From contig DKCU01000049.1 in the NCBI GenBank assembly GCA_002451555.1, forward strand, positions 35,663 to 99,662: a stretch of DNA of 64,000 nucleotides. Reading direction: 5' to 3'. Below the pieces are notes generated by a model. The model had not been told where the DNA came from. It was given only the letters and a program-made list of their open reading frames with translations, and searched no databases. The stretch comes from Candidatus Segatella albertsiae (GTDB lineage: Bacteria; Bacteroidota; Bacteroidia; Bacteroidales; Bacteroidaceae). Position numbers and translations under genes: made by a program. This document shows, in pieces, positions 8,206 through 17,036 of this stretch. Within the stretch, counting starts at the first letter, position 1; each line of letters starts with the position of its first letter.

Positions 8206-9327
8206 ATGACACAAGAACAATATGTAAACGATGCCGTTGAGCTGTTGCAAAAGCTCATCGCCACCCCATCCGTCAGCCACAACGAGAAAGATGCCGCCGA
8301 CATCATGGAACAAGCCATCCGTGATTATGGCTTCGAACCTCATCGTGAGGCAAACAACGTATGGATTGTCGATCCACACTTCGACGAGAGTAAGCCAACC
8401 TTGCTCCTCAATGCCCATATCGACACGGTGAAGCCTGTCGCATCATGGACACGAGACCCATTTTCTCCAAGTATAGAAAATGTAAAACTTGTTGCTGACA
8501 ATGGAGTCGTTGCTGACAATGGAGAGAAAGGAACAGAAGAAGAAACGCTATTTGGTTTAGGCAGCAATGATTGCGGAGGCGGGCTCTGTTCTCTGCTACA
8601 AATGTTTCGTATGCTCACAGAAAAGCCACAATCCTATAACCTTATTTATTTAGCCTCTGCAGAAGAGGAGGTCTCTGGCAAGGATGGCATCAGCCGAGCC
8701 TTACCCCTTCTTCCTCCCATCAACCTGGCAATAGTAGGCGAGCCTACAGGCATGAAGCCTGCCGTGGCAGAAAAGGGACTGATGGTTTTGGACGTGATTG
8801 CCCATGGCAAGAGTGGCCATGCCGCCAGAAACGAGGGGGTGAATGCCATCTACGAGGCATTGGATGATATGCGGTGGATTAGAGATTACAAGTTTGAAAA
8901 GGTAAGCGAATTTCTAGGTCCTACAAAGATGACTCTGACCGTGGTGAACGCAGGGACACAACACAATGTGATACCCGACAAATGCACCATGCTTGTGGAT
9001 ATTCGCACCAACGAGTTTTACGACAACGAGGAAGTCTATCATTTCATCTGCCAACACTTGAAGAGCGAGTGCAAGGCTCATAGTTTCCGTTTGAAGTCGT
9101 CCCGTATCGACCCTGAGCATCCCCTTATTAAAAAATGTGTAGCCATGGGGATGAAGCCATTCGGAAGTCCTACGCTGAGCGACCAAGCCTTGATGTCGTT
9201 TCCTTCCTTCAAGTTAGGCCCAGGCGAATCCTCTCGTTCCCATTCAGCAGACGAGTTTATCAAGATTAGTGAGATAGCAGATGCTATCGCAAAATACACA
9301 TTGCTCTTAGATGGTGCGACCATCTAA
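8206..9327 (+). CDS. argE: M20-family acetylornithine deacetylase-like protein
   Basis: 373 aa from MTQEQYVNDAVELL. This is a zinc-dependent M20/ArgE-DapE fold: the first metal-site histidine H71 and D73 lie in NAHIDTVKP, the catalytic pair is in SAEEEVSGKDG, and the dimerisation-domain start GKSGHAAR follows. ArgE removes the acetyl (in Bacteroidetes sometimes succinyl) group from ornithine in arginine biosynthesis; that substrate is inferred from family resemblance. The open frame extends to 7927 but overlaps the divergent ligase gene, so ATG 8206 with its Shine-Dalgarno and TAACTTTG box is chosen. A perfect hairpin overlaps the last codons. Confidence 0.85.
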   Translation: MTQEQYVNDAVELLQKLIATPSVSHNEKDAADIMEQAIRDYGFEPHREANNVWIVDPHFDESKPTLLLNAHIDTVKPVASWTRDPFSPSIENVKLVADNGVVADNGEKGTEEETLFGLGSNDCGGGLCSLLQMFRMLTEKPQSYNLIYLASAEEEVSGKDGISRALPLLPPINLAIVGEPTGMKPAVAEKGLMVLDVIAHGKSGHAARNEGVNAIYEALDDMRWIRDYKFEKVSEFLGPTKMTLTVVNAGTQHNVIPDKCTMLVDIRTNEFYDNEEVYHFICQHLKSECKAHSFRLKSSRIDPEHPLIKKCVAMGMKPFGSPTLSDQALMSFPSFKLGPGESSRSHSADEFIKISEIADAIAKYTLLLDGATI

Positions 9328-9333
9328 GAGCAA
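9301..9333 (+). terminator. Hairpin terminator overlapping the 3' end of the ArgE-like gene
   Basis: A perfect 15-bp stem (9301-9315 with 9319-9333) with a 3-nt GCG loop. It contains the last eight codons and the stop codon TAA (9325-9327). The trailing sequence is only moderately T-rich (TACATGTTATTCATATTT). It probably ends ArgE-like transcription before the accessory locus. Confidence 0.7.
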
Positions 9334-9464
9334 TACATGTTATTCATATTTAGACCCATTATATTTGGGAGAATAGCCTATAAGCTTGATTTTCCACATA
9401 TTTGTATAAAAGTGGATTTATATTTTTTAGACCTAAAAGTATAGAATAATTGATTTTTTTATAG

Positions 9465-9472
9465 TACTTTTG
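9465..9472 (+). promoter_or_regulatory. TACTTTTG -7 box before the TPR/HTH regulator
   Basis: TACTTTTG fits TAnnTTTG. Transcription would start around 9478-9480, giving almost no 5' leader: in-frame ATGs lie at 9480 and 9489. A TTTTTAGACCTA motif lies 30 nt upstream (9424-9435). Confidence 0.6.
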
Positions 9473-9488
9473 CAAAAAAATGGTAAAC

Positions 9489-11135
9489 ATGAAAAGTACT
9501 TTTTTTCAAACAGCATTGACTTTCGCACTAGTCTGTATTTTGTTATCTTGTTGTCAGCAACATAGATACCAACTTAACCATGCCTATAAGATAGCCTCAT
9601 CATGTCCAGATAGCGCATTGGTATATTTGAACAATTTAGACAAAAATAATTTTTCCAAGGAAGATTTGGCGAAATACGCCCTTATTTATTACATGGCGCA
9701 AGATAAATCAGGACTAGATGTTGACAATGATTCCCTTATCCGCATAGCATATAATTGGTATAAAAAGCATCAAACAGACTCACTTTATGCTTTATGTTTG
9801 AATTATATGGGCAAATATTATATGCTTAACGATAGCCTAGAAAAGGCAAAAGCTTGTTTGGAAAGTTCTTTGTTCTTATCCACTAAGATTAAAGACAAAA
9901 ATACACAACTACTCGCCTTAGACAAGCTCATAGAAGTAGAAGAAATTCAAGAACCTTACAAGGCAGTTAAATTGTCAAGGAAATTAGTCTATATGTACAG
10001 TAATCTACCACATGATAATTTACGTAACGAAACGGCAGCCCGCTTACGATTATGCGACAATCTTATGTTTGTGGATAGCTTGAGGCTAGCTCTTTTAGAA
10101 ATAGAAAAAGTCAAAAACTTAATAAAACAATCAAAAGATATAGAATTGTTGTCTAGCGTATATCAAGATCTGTCTAGCATTATGGGAGAATGCGGAATGA
10201 CAGACAGTTGTCTGGATTATGCTAAGCGAGCATATAATTATAATGGTTCGACTATTACTTCTTGTCAATTAAATCTTGCTTCTGCATATCTAAAAGCAGA
10301 CTCGATAAAAAAAGCAATGTCGTTATTAAAAAGCATTAAAGTAAAAGATTCCAAAGATCGTTATGCTGTTTTTTATTTACAAAATCAAGCAGCCATGAAA
10401 TCTTTAGATTATGAAACATCAAAGGCATATTCTGACTCTGCATTTTTTTGCCTAGAGGATATGTATCGCAAAACCTTACAAGAGAAATCGAAATATAACT
10501 CATTTTCACTGGAAAAAGAAAAAGAAAAGGCTATATTACAAGGACGTACAGAAATGCAACGATGGTTATTCGGATTATCTGCATTTCTGTTTGTTGTCAT
10601 TATTTTTTCTGTATGGGGAAAATACCAACAAGCCAAAAAGAGAGCAAGCCAAAAACTGCAATATGAGGAACAACAAGCAAAACAACTTCTAGCTCATAAA
10701 AAAGAAATGTATCAACAACAAAAAGAAATGATGGAGAAATTACATCAAGAAGAACTTTCCCACAAAGAAAATCAACTATCTAGTATGCGAAAGTATTTAC
10801 TGAGCAAAATTGAAGTTATTGAGAAGTTAAATTCTATAAAAAAGGACGATTATGTACATATTGTATTGTCTGTATCCGATTGGAAAGAAATTGAGTTTTT
10901 TCTAGAGAGTACAGAGAATCAGTTCGTTACAAGATTATGCCACAAGCATCCTAATCTGACAGATAGTGACGTTAAATTAATGATGTTACTACGCTTGAAA
11001 TTGTCACAAAAAGCTTTATCCTGCATATATTGCATTAGCGAAAAAGCCATTAAGCAAAAACTATTTTTATATAAGGATAAGGTAGGGATTAAAAATGAAC
11101 ACTTTTCATTAAGGAACTATATTGAGAACTTATAG
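9489..11135 (+). CDS. Membrane-anchored TPR regulator with C-terminal HTH (locus 1)
   Basis: 548 aa from this ATG; an in-frame ATG at 9480 would add three codons. The N-terminus is a lipoprotein-like signal (LLSCCQQ). TPR-like helical repeats, rich in the pattern SLEKAKACLESSLF, fill about residues 30-340. One transmembrane helix follows near 357-376 (LFGLSAFLFVVIIFSVW), then a coiled coil. The C-terminal end resembles a LuxR-type helix-turn-helix (LTDSDVKLMMLLRLKLS). The design suggests a sensor outside the membrane that controls transcription from inside. A paralogue at 32256-33809 heads a second locus of the same plan, so a local regulatory role is inferred. The gene is AT-rich compared with its neighbours upstream. 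Confidence 0.75.
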   Translation: MKSTFFQTALTFALVCILLSCCQQHRYQLNHAYKIASSCPDSALVYLNNLDKNNFSKEDLAKYALIYYMAQDKSGLDVDNDSLIRIAYNWYKKHQTDSLYALCLNYMGKYYMLNDSLEKAKACLESSLFLSTKIKDKNTQLLALDKLIEVEEIQEPYKAVKLSRKLVYMYSNLPHDNLRNETAARLRLCDNLMFVDSLRLALLEIEKVKNLIKQSKDIELLSSVYQDLSSIMGECGMTDSCLDYAKRAYNYNGSTITSCQLNLASAYLKADSIKKAMSLLKSIKVKDSKDRYAVFYLQNQAAMKSLDYETSKAYSDSAFFCLEDMYRKTLQEKSKYNSFSLEKEKEKAILQGRTEMQRWLFGLSAFLFVVIIFSVWGKYQQAKKRASQKLQYEEQQAKQLLAHKKEMYQQQKEMMEKLHQEELSHKENQLSSMRKYLLSKIEVIEKLNSIKKDDYVHIVLSVSDWKEIEFFLESTENQFVTRLCHKHPNLTDSDVKLMMLLRLKLSQKALSCIYCISEKAIKQKLFLYKDKVGIKNEHFSLRNYIENL

Positions 11136-11250
11136 TTTCCAAAAACATTTGCATTTTTAGACCTACAATATAAACGCTTATCATTATAACACACTACATG
11201 CCAAAGATTTATACGCAACACAAGAGCTTAAATAAATAGACTAAAAACGA

Positions 11251-11281
11251 TTGGTATTTAATAAAAATATCCGTAATTTTG
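11251..11281 (+). promoter_or_regulatory. Promoter of the locus 1 operon
   Basis: TTGG (11251-11254, one mismatch to TTTG), 19 nt, then TAATTTTG (11274-11281). The first gene starts at 11315. The regulator gene is therefore likely transcribed separately from the five genes it precedes. Confidence 0.6.
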
Positions 11282-11314
11282 CCATCGAATTCTAATAACA
11301 AAAAAAATATAATT

Positions 11315-11689
11315 ATGAATAGAGCAAAATTTTTAATCGGTATTCTGCTGCTAAGCAGTTTGATTTCTTTATCAACAAACGGAGAAGTGTTACAAAAAAG
11401 AAAAAGTATTGTCTTGACGAGAACCGTTCGCCATCTTTCTGCACGTTCTCTAGAGGCATCTGTTGAAGCTGAACTTGTACAAGAAATACTTTATGTACAC
11501 ATTAATAAATATGTAGGTGAAGCAAAAGTTAGCATTTACAACAATGCGAACAATGAAGTGGCTACTGATTTTTTATATTTGAATGGAAATGGTGAGACAA
11601 TGTTAGATTTGTCAGATTACGATTCAGGTTTTTATAAAGTTATTATAGAAGTAGGGAATATCTGCTACTGGGGAGAATTTAACATCTAA
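11315..11689 (+). CDS. DUF3244-like small exported protein (locus 1)
   Basis: 124 aa from MNRAKFLIGILLLSS; the frame is open 12 codons further upstream. A signal peptide (about residues 1-21) is followed by a short Ig-like beta domain: AELVQEILYVHINKYVGEAKVSIYNN pattern strands, then a closing GFYKVIIEVGN and WGEFNI. This resembles the DUF3244 family of small secreted Bacteroidetes proteins; the assignment is by pattern, not by search. The function of the family is unknown. It is first in a five-gene operon and has a positional counterpart at 31790-32143. Confidence 0.6.
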   Translation: MNRAKFLIGILLLSSLISLSTNGEVLQKRKSIVLTRTVRHLSARSLEASVEAELVQEILYVHINKYVGEAKVSIYNNANNEVATDFLYLNGNGETMLDLSDYDSGFYKVIIEVGNICYWGEFNI

Positions 11690-11715
11690 AACTTATCTTA
11701 TTTTTTATTTCGCAT

Positions 11716-14700
11716 ATGAAAAATTATGTTATAAAACAAATACAAAGATGTAACTTAAAGTTACTCCTTTTATTGTGTGTATATTTACTTGCGCCTCCTT
11801 CTTTTGCTCAACAAGATGATTTACGAAGCAGTTTAAACGAAATGTTTTCTGAAGTAAACCTAGAGCAAGTTCCAACAGGCTTATTGAGAGATTATGCAAT
11901 TGAAGACGAAAATTTAGACAATTTTTCAGGAGAGAAATTGTCGGACAAGAATGTTTGTACTATTTTGCAATATGCCAATATTATTAACACATTGAACTCT
12001 GCAGCAATCTCTGAACACACCAAAAAAGAGTTGGCTTCTGTTAGCAACTTACTTGAAACGAAACGCAGTAACGACAACATTGACATTAGTCTGGCTATAT
12101 ATAAATATTCTCAAATAAAAGCAGATGCACTCGACTCAGGACTATTCTTGCTCAAAAACAATAAGTTGATGCGTACAGAAAAAGTTGGCAATCCATATCA
12201 ACAATCGTATGTTTTTGCAGCTTCATGCTTAAGTGAGCCAAAAGAAGAAACGGTAACGCTAAAAATACCAGACAAACTTCTATTTACAAATTGTCCAATT
12301 AAACAGCTAGAAATCGATCGAGGAAATGGTTATGAACCGATAAAGGTCAATGAACCTTTTAAGGTAAACATACGAACTTCCAAGAATCTACTCGTATTTA
12401 GAGCAACTCTTTCTGATGGAACAATTCTTTTAGCTCATACCAGGATGAATACCCTTGATAAAAAGAGCATAAGGACACGTACGCTAGCTTTACAAATAGA
12501 TAGCACAAAAGAGGTTAGAATTGATAAAATCATGCATATTTCAGGAAAAGACTACGGTGGTGTGGGCACTTCCGCTACCGTCTTTGTTCATTTTGCTAAT
12601 GGAAAATCGTTCCAAAGTCCTGTAGTCTATGTAGAAGGATTTGACCCTCATGTATTCTCAGGATATCCAAATGGATTAGTTACTATCAACAGTTTACATA
12701 GCTTCATACAAAAATTCGACAGCAAAAATATGGATGTTGTATATGTAGATTGGGATCATTCTGAAGAATATATACAAGCAAACGCCAATACCTTGATAGA
12801 AGTATTGAAGTGGCTGAATGAAGAAAAAAGAAACTCTAAGTGTTCCGTCCAAACGATAGTCATGGGGCATAGCATGGGAGGACTTGTGGCAAGGTATGCA
12901 TTGAAAAAAATGGAAAATGAAAATATCAAACACGATGTTGATACCTATATAAGCTATGACACACCACATTTAGGAGCAAATGTTCCAATCGGGGTACTCT
13001 ATGCATATTATGGAATAAAAAAATTCTTAAGAGACAAAAAGCTATTGAACAAATTAGCATCAAAGTATGCACATATTGATGAGTATCTTAAATTAGGAGA
13101 TGCCATGGCGTTTTCTACATCAGCCCAACAGATGCTTTTTTATTCTGTAGATGGAACAGGTAGTCTAAATAATCAAGAACATTTGATGTGGCAATCAGAG
13201 TTGAACGCTTTGGGTTTTCCAAAAGGTGACAACGGTAAGACAATGCGACTATTAGCCGTAGCAAATGGTGGTTACCAGAAACCTGAGATTCCCGAAAAGT
13301 ATCTAGATGTTGACTTTGCTTTATGTTCTGACATTCTTAATCCAATTTTAGACATCGTTGTAGCAGTTACATTAAATGATATAGTCGCAGGTCTAATGTC
13401 CGTTTTGCCTGGAAAATCTTCTGTATCTGGAGATTTTGATGTTTACCCCGCATTGTACATAGGGCAACAAGTAACACATATTAAAATAAAATATAAAAAA
13501 GATTTTTTATGGACAATACCAATCAGTAAGACTGAATTTGCATATGATGCCTATGCCCCAAATGGCTATCTTCCAGATACCTATCCTAGTTCCTTTTATC
13601 CAACTAACTTTGCCTATTCCGGTGATTATAACTTAAGCATTGTACTCCAATATAGTGCAGGTGTAAAAGCGTGCTCATCAATACCTTTTATTCCCTCGTC
13701 TAGCGCATTGGCCTTTGGAAATGGAATTAGCACACCTGCAGCCTATTTCTTAAGTTCTCCCAAAGGAGAAGATTCACCTTTTGGAGAGAATTATTATATA
13801 GAAACATTTCCACACAAACACACTACGCCTACTCTCAATGGTATGGATTGGATTATGAAAGAAATTGATTGCGAAATAGTTGGTCCATCTGTTGGCTTTG
13901 ATGGAGCCAAATATGCCCTTCAAGGTATAACAGATGGAGATATACAAAATCTAAATGTTCGGTCATGGACAACTAGCAATGAAAAGATAGCCACTATCAA
14001 TCAAGAAGGTGTGCTGTCTATACATGGTAAAGGAATCATTTCCATCATTGCCAAAAGTGGAAAAGAAACATATAGCAAAATAATCTTGGTAGGTATGCCT
14101 AGATTTGTACTAAAAGCCTCCCATGAGCCAAATGGGTTCAAAATAACAGCTGATTGTATAGACGAAGAGTACAAAAGCAACTTATCAGATTTACAAGGCA
14201 TATTAAATTATCAGTTTGCACGAAAAAGTCCAGGTCAAAGCATGAAGTGGACAGAAAGCCTACGACCTAGCGCATTTTTCACATTAGACACAGATAGCAC
14301 TAAGAATACTTTTTTGTTCAGGGCAATTGATTCCCAAGGAAACCAATCCCCCTTGCAGGCAACTGAAGTCAATGCAGAAAAAATCTATAATGCTTTCAAC
14401 AATAGTCTATATTTAGATGCCAATGGCAATCTTTACAAGAGCAATAAGGCAAAATACTCGTACAAGTCAGGAAGGGTATTCTTTGAGTATAAAGAACACT
14501 TAGATCCTAAATATAAAGAACGAAAATGGATGAACACTTCAACTATCGTATTAAGTCCTTATCGTGAAAATGAAGTCATCGACAGCCAAGATGGAGGACC
14601 TCTTATAAGAGATATTGTTACCCAACAAGAATTGGATTATATTTCTCAAAATTCAGATGAGGGGCAAATCCATAGGTATGTATTAATTCTCTGTAACTAC

Positions 14701-14760
14701 AGAGATGAATACATACAATTTGTTCCTTTTACCATCACCTTTAAAAGAAGCATAAAATGA
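11716..14760 (+). CDS. Large exported alpha/beta-hydrolase (lipase-like) with Ig-like domain
   Basis: 1014 aa with a signal peptide ending near LAPPSFAQQ. The central domain carries a lipase/PGAP1-type nucleophile elbow, GHSMGG, with serine 386, followed by YDTPHLGANVP, which is typical of esterases acting on lipids. A bacterial Ig-like (BIG2-type) segment near residues 730-800 shows the WTTSNEKIATINQEGVLSIHGKG pattern. The remaining N- and C-terminal regions are unrecognised. It is likely secreted or surface-exposed and may hydrolyse a lipid or ester; whether the target is self, dietary or a competitor is unknown. It is preceded by the DUF3244-like gene (26-nt gap) and overlaps the next lipoprotein gene by 4 nt (ATGA). 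Confidence 0.72.
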   Translation: MKNYVIKQIQRCNLKLLLLLCVYLLAPPSFAQQDDLRSSLNEMFSEVNLEQVPTGLLRDYAIEDENLDNFSGEKLSDKNVCTILQYANIINTLNSAAISEHTKKELASVSNLLETKRSNDNIDISLAIYKYSQIKADALDSGLFLLKNNKLMRTEKVGNPYQQSYVFAASCLSEPKEETVTLKIPDKLLFTNCPIKQLEIDRGNGYEPIKVNEPFKVNIRTSKNLLVFRATLSDGTILLAHTRMNTLDKKSIRTRTLALQIDSTKEVRIDKIMHISGKDYGGVGTSATVFVHFANGKSFQSPVVYVEGFDPHVFSGYPNGLVTINSLHSFIQKFDSKNMDVVYVDWDHSEEYIQANANTLIEVLKWLNEEKRNSKCSVQTIVMGHSMGGLVARYALKKMENENIKHDVDTYISYDTPHLGANVPIGVLYAYYGIKKFLRDKKLLNKLASKYAHIDEYLKLGDAMAFSTSAQQMLFYSVDGTGSLNNQEHLMWQSELNALGFPKGDNGKTMRLLAVANGGYQKPEIPEKYLDVDFALCSDILNPILDIVVAVTLNDIVAGLMSVLPGKSSVSGDFDVYPALYIGQQVTHIKIKYKKDFLWTIPISKTEFAYDAYAPNGYLPDTYPSSFYPTNFAYSGDYNLSIVLQYSAGVKACSSIPFIPSSSALAFGNGISTPAAYFLSSPKGEDSPFGENYYIETFPHKHTTPTLNGMDWIMKEIDCEIVGPSVGFDGAKYALQGITDGDIQNLNVRSWTTSNEKIATINQEGVLSIHGKGIISIIAKSGKETYSKIILVGMPRFVLKASHEPNGFKITADCIDEEYKSNLSDLQGILNYQFARKSPGQSMKWTESLRPSAFFTLDTDSTKNTFLFRAIDSQGNQSPLQATEVNAEKIYNAFNNSLYLDANGNLYKSNKAKYSYKSGRVFFEYKEHLDPKYKERKWMNTSTIVLSPYRENEVIDSQDGGPLIRDIVTQQELDYISQNSDEGQIHRYVLILCNYRDEYIQFVPFTITFKRSIK

Positions 14761-15305
14761 TAACAAAAATAAGAATTATAGTACTTTTATTTGTTGTAGC
14801 TTTAGGTTGCGTTAGTTGCGACAAAAAATTACTGGAAGAAACAGAATTAGTAAATGCAAACATAAATGGAGAAAAATATCATATCGTAGGGAAGCAGTAT
14901 CCGTCTTCTCCATCAGAATTTTTTAAATATCCAGGATTGATTGAATACATATTCAGAATTTACAAAGTAGGCAACCCATCTGACGCTTACCTAATTTGCT
15001 GTTACCTGGTATGCGACAAGTATGAAGAATTCAATAAGCCTAAGGTATGGAAGATACGACCATGCAAACTGTCTAAAGATTTGCCTGATATATTCACATA
15101 CTCAAACGAGGAGCTATTAAAAACAGAAATCATACAGTCACAATCTGATGGACTGGCATTTATTGACGATAGCTATACCCCCTTAGAGGGAGAACTAACT
15201 ATCACCAGAATGTCATTAACGAAAATGTGCGCTTGGGGTACATTTTCTCTACATAGTAATGATTCCAAATTCAACATGGAAGGAAATTTTAAAGCAAATT
15301 TATAA
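14757..15305 (+). CDS. Lipoprotein of unknown function, 182 aa
   Basis: A lipoprotein signal peptide with cysteine in GCVSCDKK near residue 22, then a soluble beta-rich region with several cysteines (ICCYLVC). Its start codon overlaps the stop of the hydrolase gene (ATGA), so translation is probably coupled. I do not recognise a family. Position and coupling make it a candidate partner, chaperone or immunity protein for the hydrolase; that is inference. Confidence 0.65.
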   Translation: MITKIRIIVLLFVVALGCVSCDKKLLEETELVNANINGEKYHIVGKQYPSSPSEFFKYPGLIEYIFRIYKVGNPSDAYLICCYLVCDKYEEFNKPKVWKIRPCKLSKDLPDIFTYSNEELLKTEIIQSQSDGLAFIDDSYTPLEGELTITRMSLTKMCAWGTFSLHSNDSKFNMEGNFKANL

Positions 15306-15315
15306 GGATATTATT

Positions 15316-15645
15316 ATGAAATATAGATCTTTTTTAATGGGGCTTTTGTTTTGCTTAATGACAGCCTGTTCTGATGATATTGACACAAATGGTGAGAACA
15401 ATTATCCAAGTTATGAAATTGTCTCCAAAGACTCGCTCTCCGTAGAGGAGCTATACGTTATCCAAACTAACAAAGAGCAAATACTCAGCAGTTTCATCAT
15501 ATATGATAAAAAAACGGGAGTGTTTAAGTTTGACTTGTCTGACACTGACACCATCGGTCTCGGCTTTTCAAAGTCAGACATTGATTGGGCTAAAGAATGT
15601 ACAAAGAAAATGAATGAGACATATAAAATCAAAAATATAAAATAG
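15316..15645 (+). CDS. Small lipoprotein of unknown function, 109 aa
   Basis: Starts at MKYRSFLMGLLFCLMTACSDD, with lipobox cysteine near residue 18. The open frame begins further upstream at 15259, inside the previous gene, but the lipoprotein signal fixes the start at 15316, 10 nt after the previous stop. The rest is acidic and mostly polar. No family is recognised. It lies 1 nt before the astacin-like gene, so it is in the same operon. Confidence 0.6.
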   Translation: MKYRSFLMGLLFCLMTACSDDIDTNGENNYPSYEIVSKDSLSVEELYVIQTNKEQILSSFIIYDKKTGVFKFDLSDTDTIGLGFSKSDIDWAKECTKKMNETYKIKNIK

Positions 15646-15646
15646 T

Positions 15647-16747
15647 ATGAAACAATTTAAGTTATTTTTTTCATGGACAATGATTGCAAGCATAGCATTC
15701 GTTTGTTCTTGTAGTGACGAAGCTACAAGTTTAGTAAGTCACAACGAATCTTCAAGCCTCGAAGAAGGAGAGACAACTGCTATCCCAGAATTCGTTGCAG
15801 AATTAACGCCTGCTCAAATGGAGAACTTAAAAGACTCAAATTCTGTATTCTTAATGACTCAACAACAAGACTCATGGAACACATTGATTGACAAAGAGGT
15901 TCCTACAAGATGGGGAGTTTTCTCTTCTTTGACACAAAAATCGACAAGAGCGGCAGGCATTTGGGGAAGTTATCCCGCCCAGTATTGGTCTATGATTCGT
16001 GTAAAAACAGGTACTTTAAGTCGGTTCATCAGAGATGGTTTGAATAATGCGGTAGAAGAAATTGAAAGTAATACGAATGTTAGGTTTTACAATTCACAAA
16101 AAGACCCAGAGTACTATGAGCCTTACCATATCAAATATCCAAATATTTTTGTAAGATATGCTGATAATAACGAAGTGGATGGCACGGGAAGCTTTGGACT
16201 AGTAGGTGGAGAACAATATATTAATGTACCTCGCTCACTAGAAAACCAAGCCGATTCTGTTGTCACCCGATTCTTTTTACACGCATTATGTAACGCAGCA
16301 GGAATGTTCAACGAACAGCAAAGAAAGGATAGAGATGATTTTGTTACCATCAATTGGGACAACATCAAAGATAATTGCAAGCCCCTGTTCGACAAGCAGA
16401 ACAACAATTACATTATGAATGGAAGTTTTGACTTTTATTCTATCACATTGGCATCTTCCTATTCGTTTAGCAAGAACGGCAACAAGACTATACAGCGTAA
16501 AGGTAGTGAAGCAAGCATTGCACTTCAATATCACTTGTCACCACTAGATATCTATTTTCTAAATGAACATTATCTACCATACATTGCAAGGACGGACAAC
16601 TACATTGAATTGGATGATTATGTTTATAACCATGGGCGGTTATTGACAGAGGACGAGCGCAAAGAATTACAAGATTATTTGAATTCCCAACGTGGATTAA
16701 GTGGCGAACCACCTGCAGAAGGTAGAATTGAAAGGACACCATGGTAG
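15647..16747 (+). CDS. Astacin-like (M12A) lipoprotein with destroyed active site
   Basis: 366 aa with a lipoprotein signal (FVCSCSDE). The second half matches an astacin metalloprotease: the zinc region ends in NEQQRKDRDDFVTINWDNI, followed later by FDFYS, YSFSKNGNKTI and LSPLDIYFLNEHY. However, the zinc motif HExxHxxGxxH reads HALCNAAGMFN (residues 212-222): the catalytic Glu is Ala and two zinc His are Asn. The Met-turn SIMHY reads SITLA. It therefore should not be a working protease; it may bind a peptide or partner. The reading frame is intact, so it is not simply decaying. It is the last gene of the locus 1 operon. Confidence 0.8.
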   Translation: MKQFKLFFSWTMIASIAFVCSCSDEATSLVSHNESSSLEEGETTAIPEFVAELTPAQMENLKDSNSVFLMTQQQDSWNTLIDKEVPTRWGVFSSLTQKSTRAAGIWGSYPAQYWSMIRVKTGTLSRFIRDGLNNAVEEIESNTNVRFYNSQKDPEYYEPYHIKYPNIFVRYADNNEVDGTGSFGLVGGEQYINVPRSLENQADSVVTRFFLHALCNAAGMFNEQQRKDRDDFVTINWDNIKDNCKPLFDKQNNNYIMNGSFDFYSITLASSYSFSKNGNKTIQRKGSEASIALQYHLSPLDIYFLNEHYLPYIARTDNYIELDDYVYNHGRLLTEDERKELQDYLNSQRGLSGEPPAEGRIERTPW

Positions 16748-16824
16748 TAGTTTCTGTTATCACTACTTTCGACTCTATGAAAAAGCAGTAGTGTATTCCG
16801 AATTATCTTTACAATTCATTAGGG

Positions 16825-16861
16825 ACTAGAAGTTGCATTTAGACTATCGATTACTTCTAGT
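16825..16861 (+). terminator. Likely terminator of the locus 1 operon
   Basis: The inverted repeat ACTAGAAGT (16825-16833) and ACTTCTAGT (16853-16861) is followed by a T-rich stretch (CCACTTTTATTTTTACC). A second dyad, CACTACT/AGTAGTG (16761-16793), lies just upstream. Confidence 0.5.
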
Positions 16862-16917
16862 ACCTACCACTTTTATTTTTACCTGCGCAGGATTTTTCCC
16901 TGCTCGAATAAAAAATT

Positions 16918-16955
16918 ATGCGTCCCCAAGGAAATCTTTTTCCCTAGGGACGCAT
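16918..16955 (-). terminator. Terminator of the envC-like gene
   Basis: ATGCGTCCC at 16918-16926 pairs with GGGACGCAT at 16947-16955, and the inner part continues the stem imperfectly. On the minus strand the stem is followed by a T-rich tail (ATAATTTTTTATT), as expected for an intrinsic terminator. It may also stop read-through from the plus strand. Together with the two dyads upstream it fills the 289-nt spacer between the convergent operons. Confidence 0.7.
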
Positions 16956-17036
16956 CTTATGTTTACTCTTCTAATTTTATCATTTTCCTTACAAAGATAA
17001 TCTGCCAACAGAGGACTCAGCAAGTCCGAAAGCGAA

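Noticed and set aside
15647..16747. Active metalloprotease call for the astacin-like lipoprotein
   Set aside because: The catalytic Glu and two of three zinc His are substituted, so protease activity is not supported.
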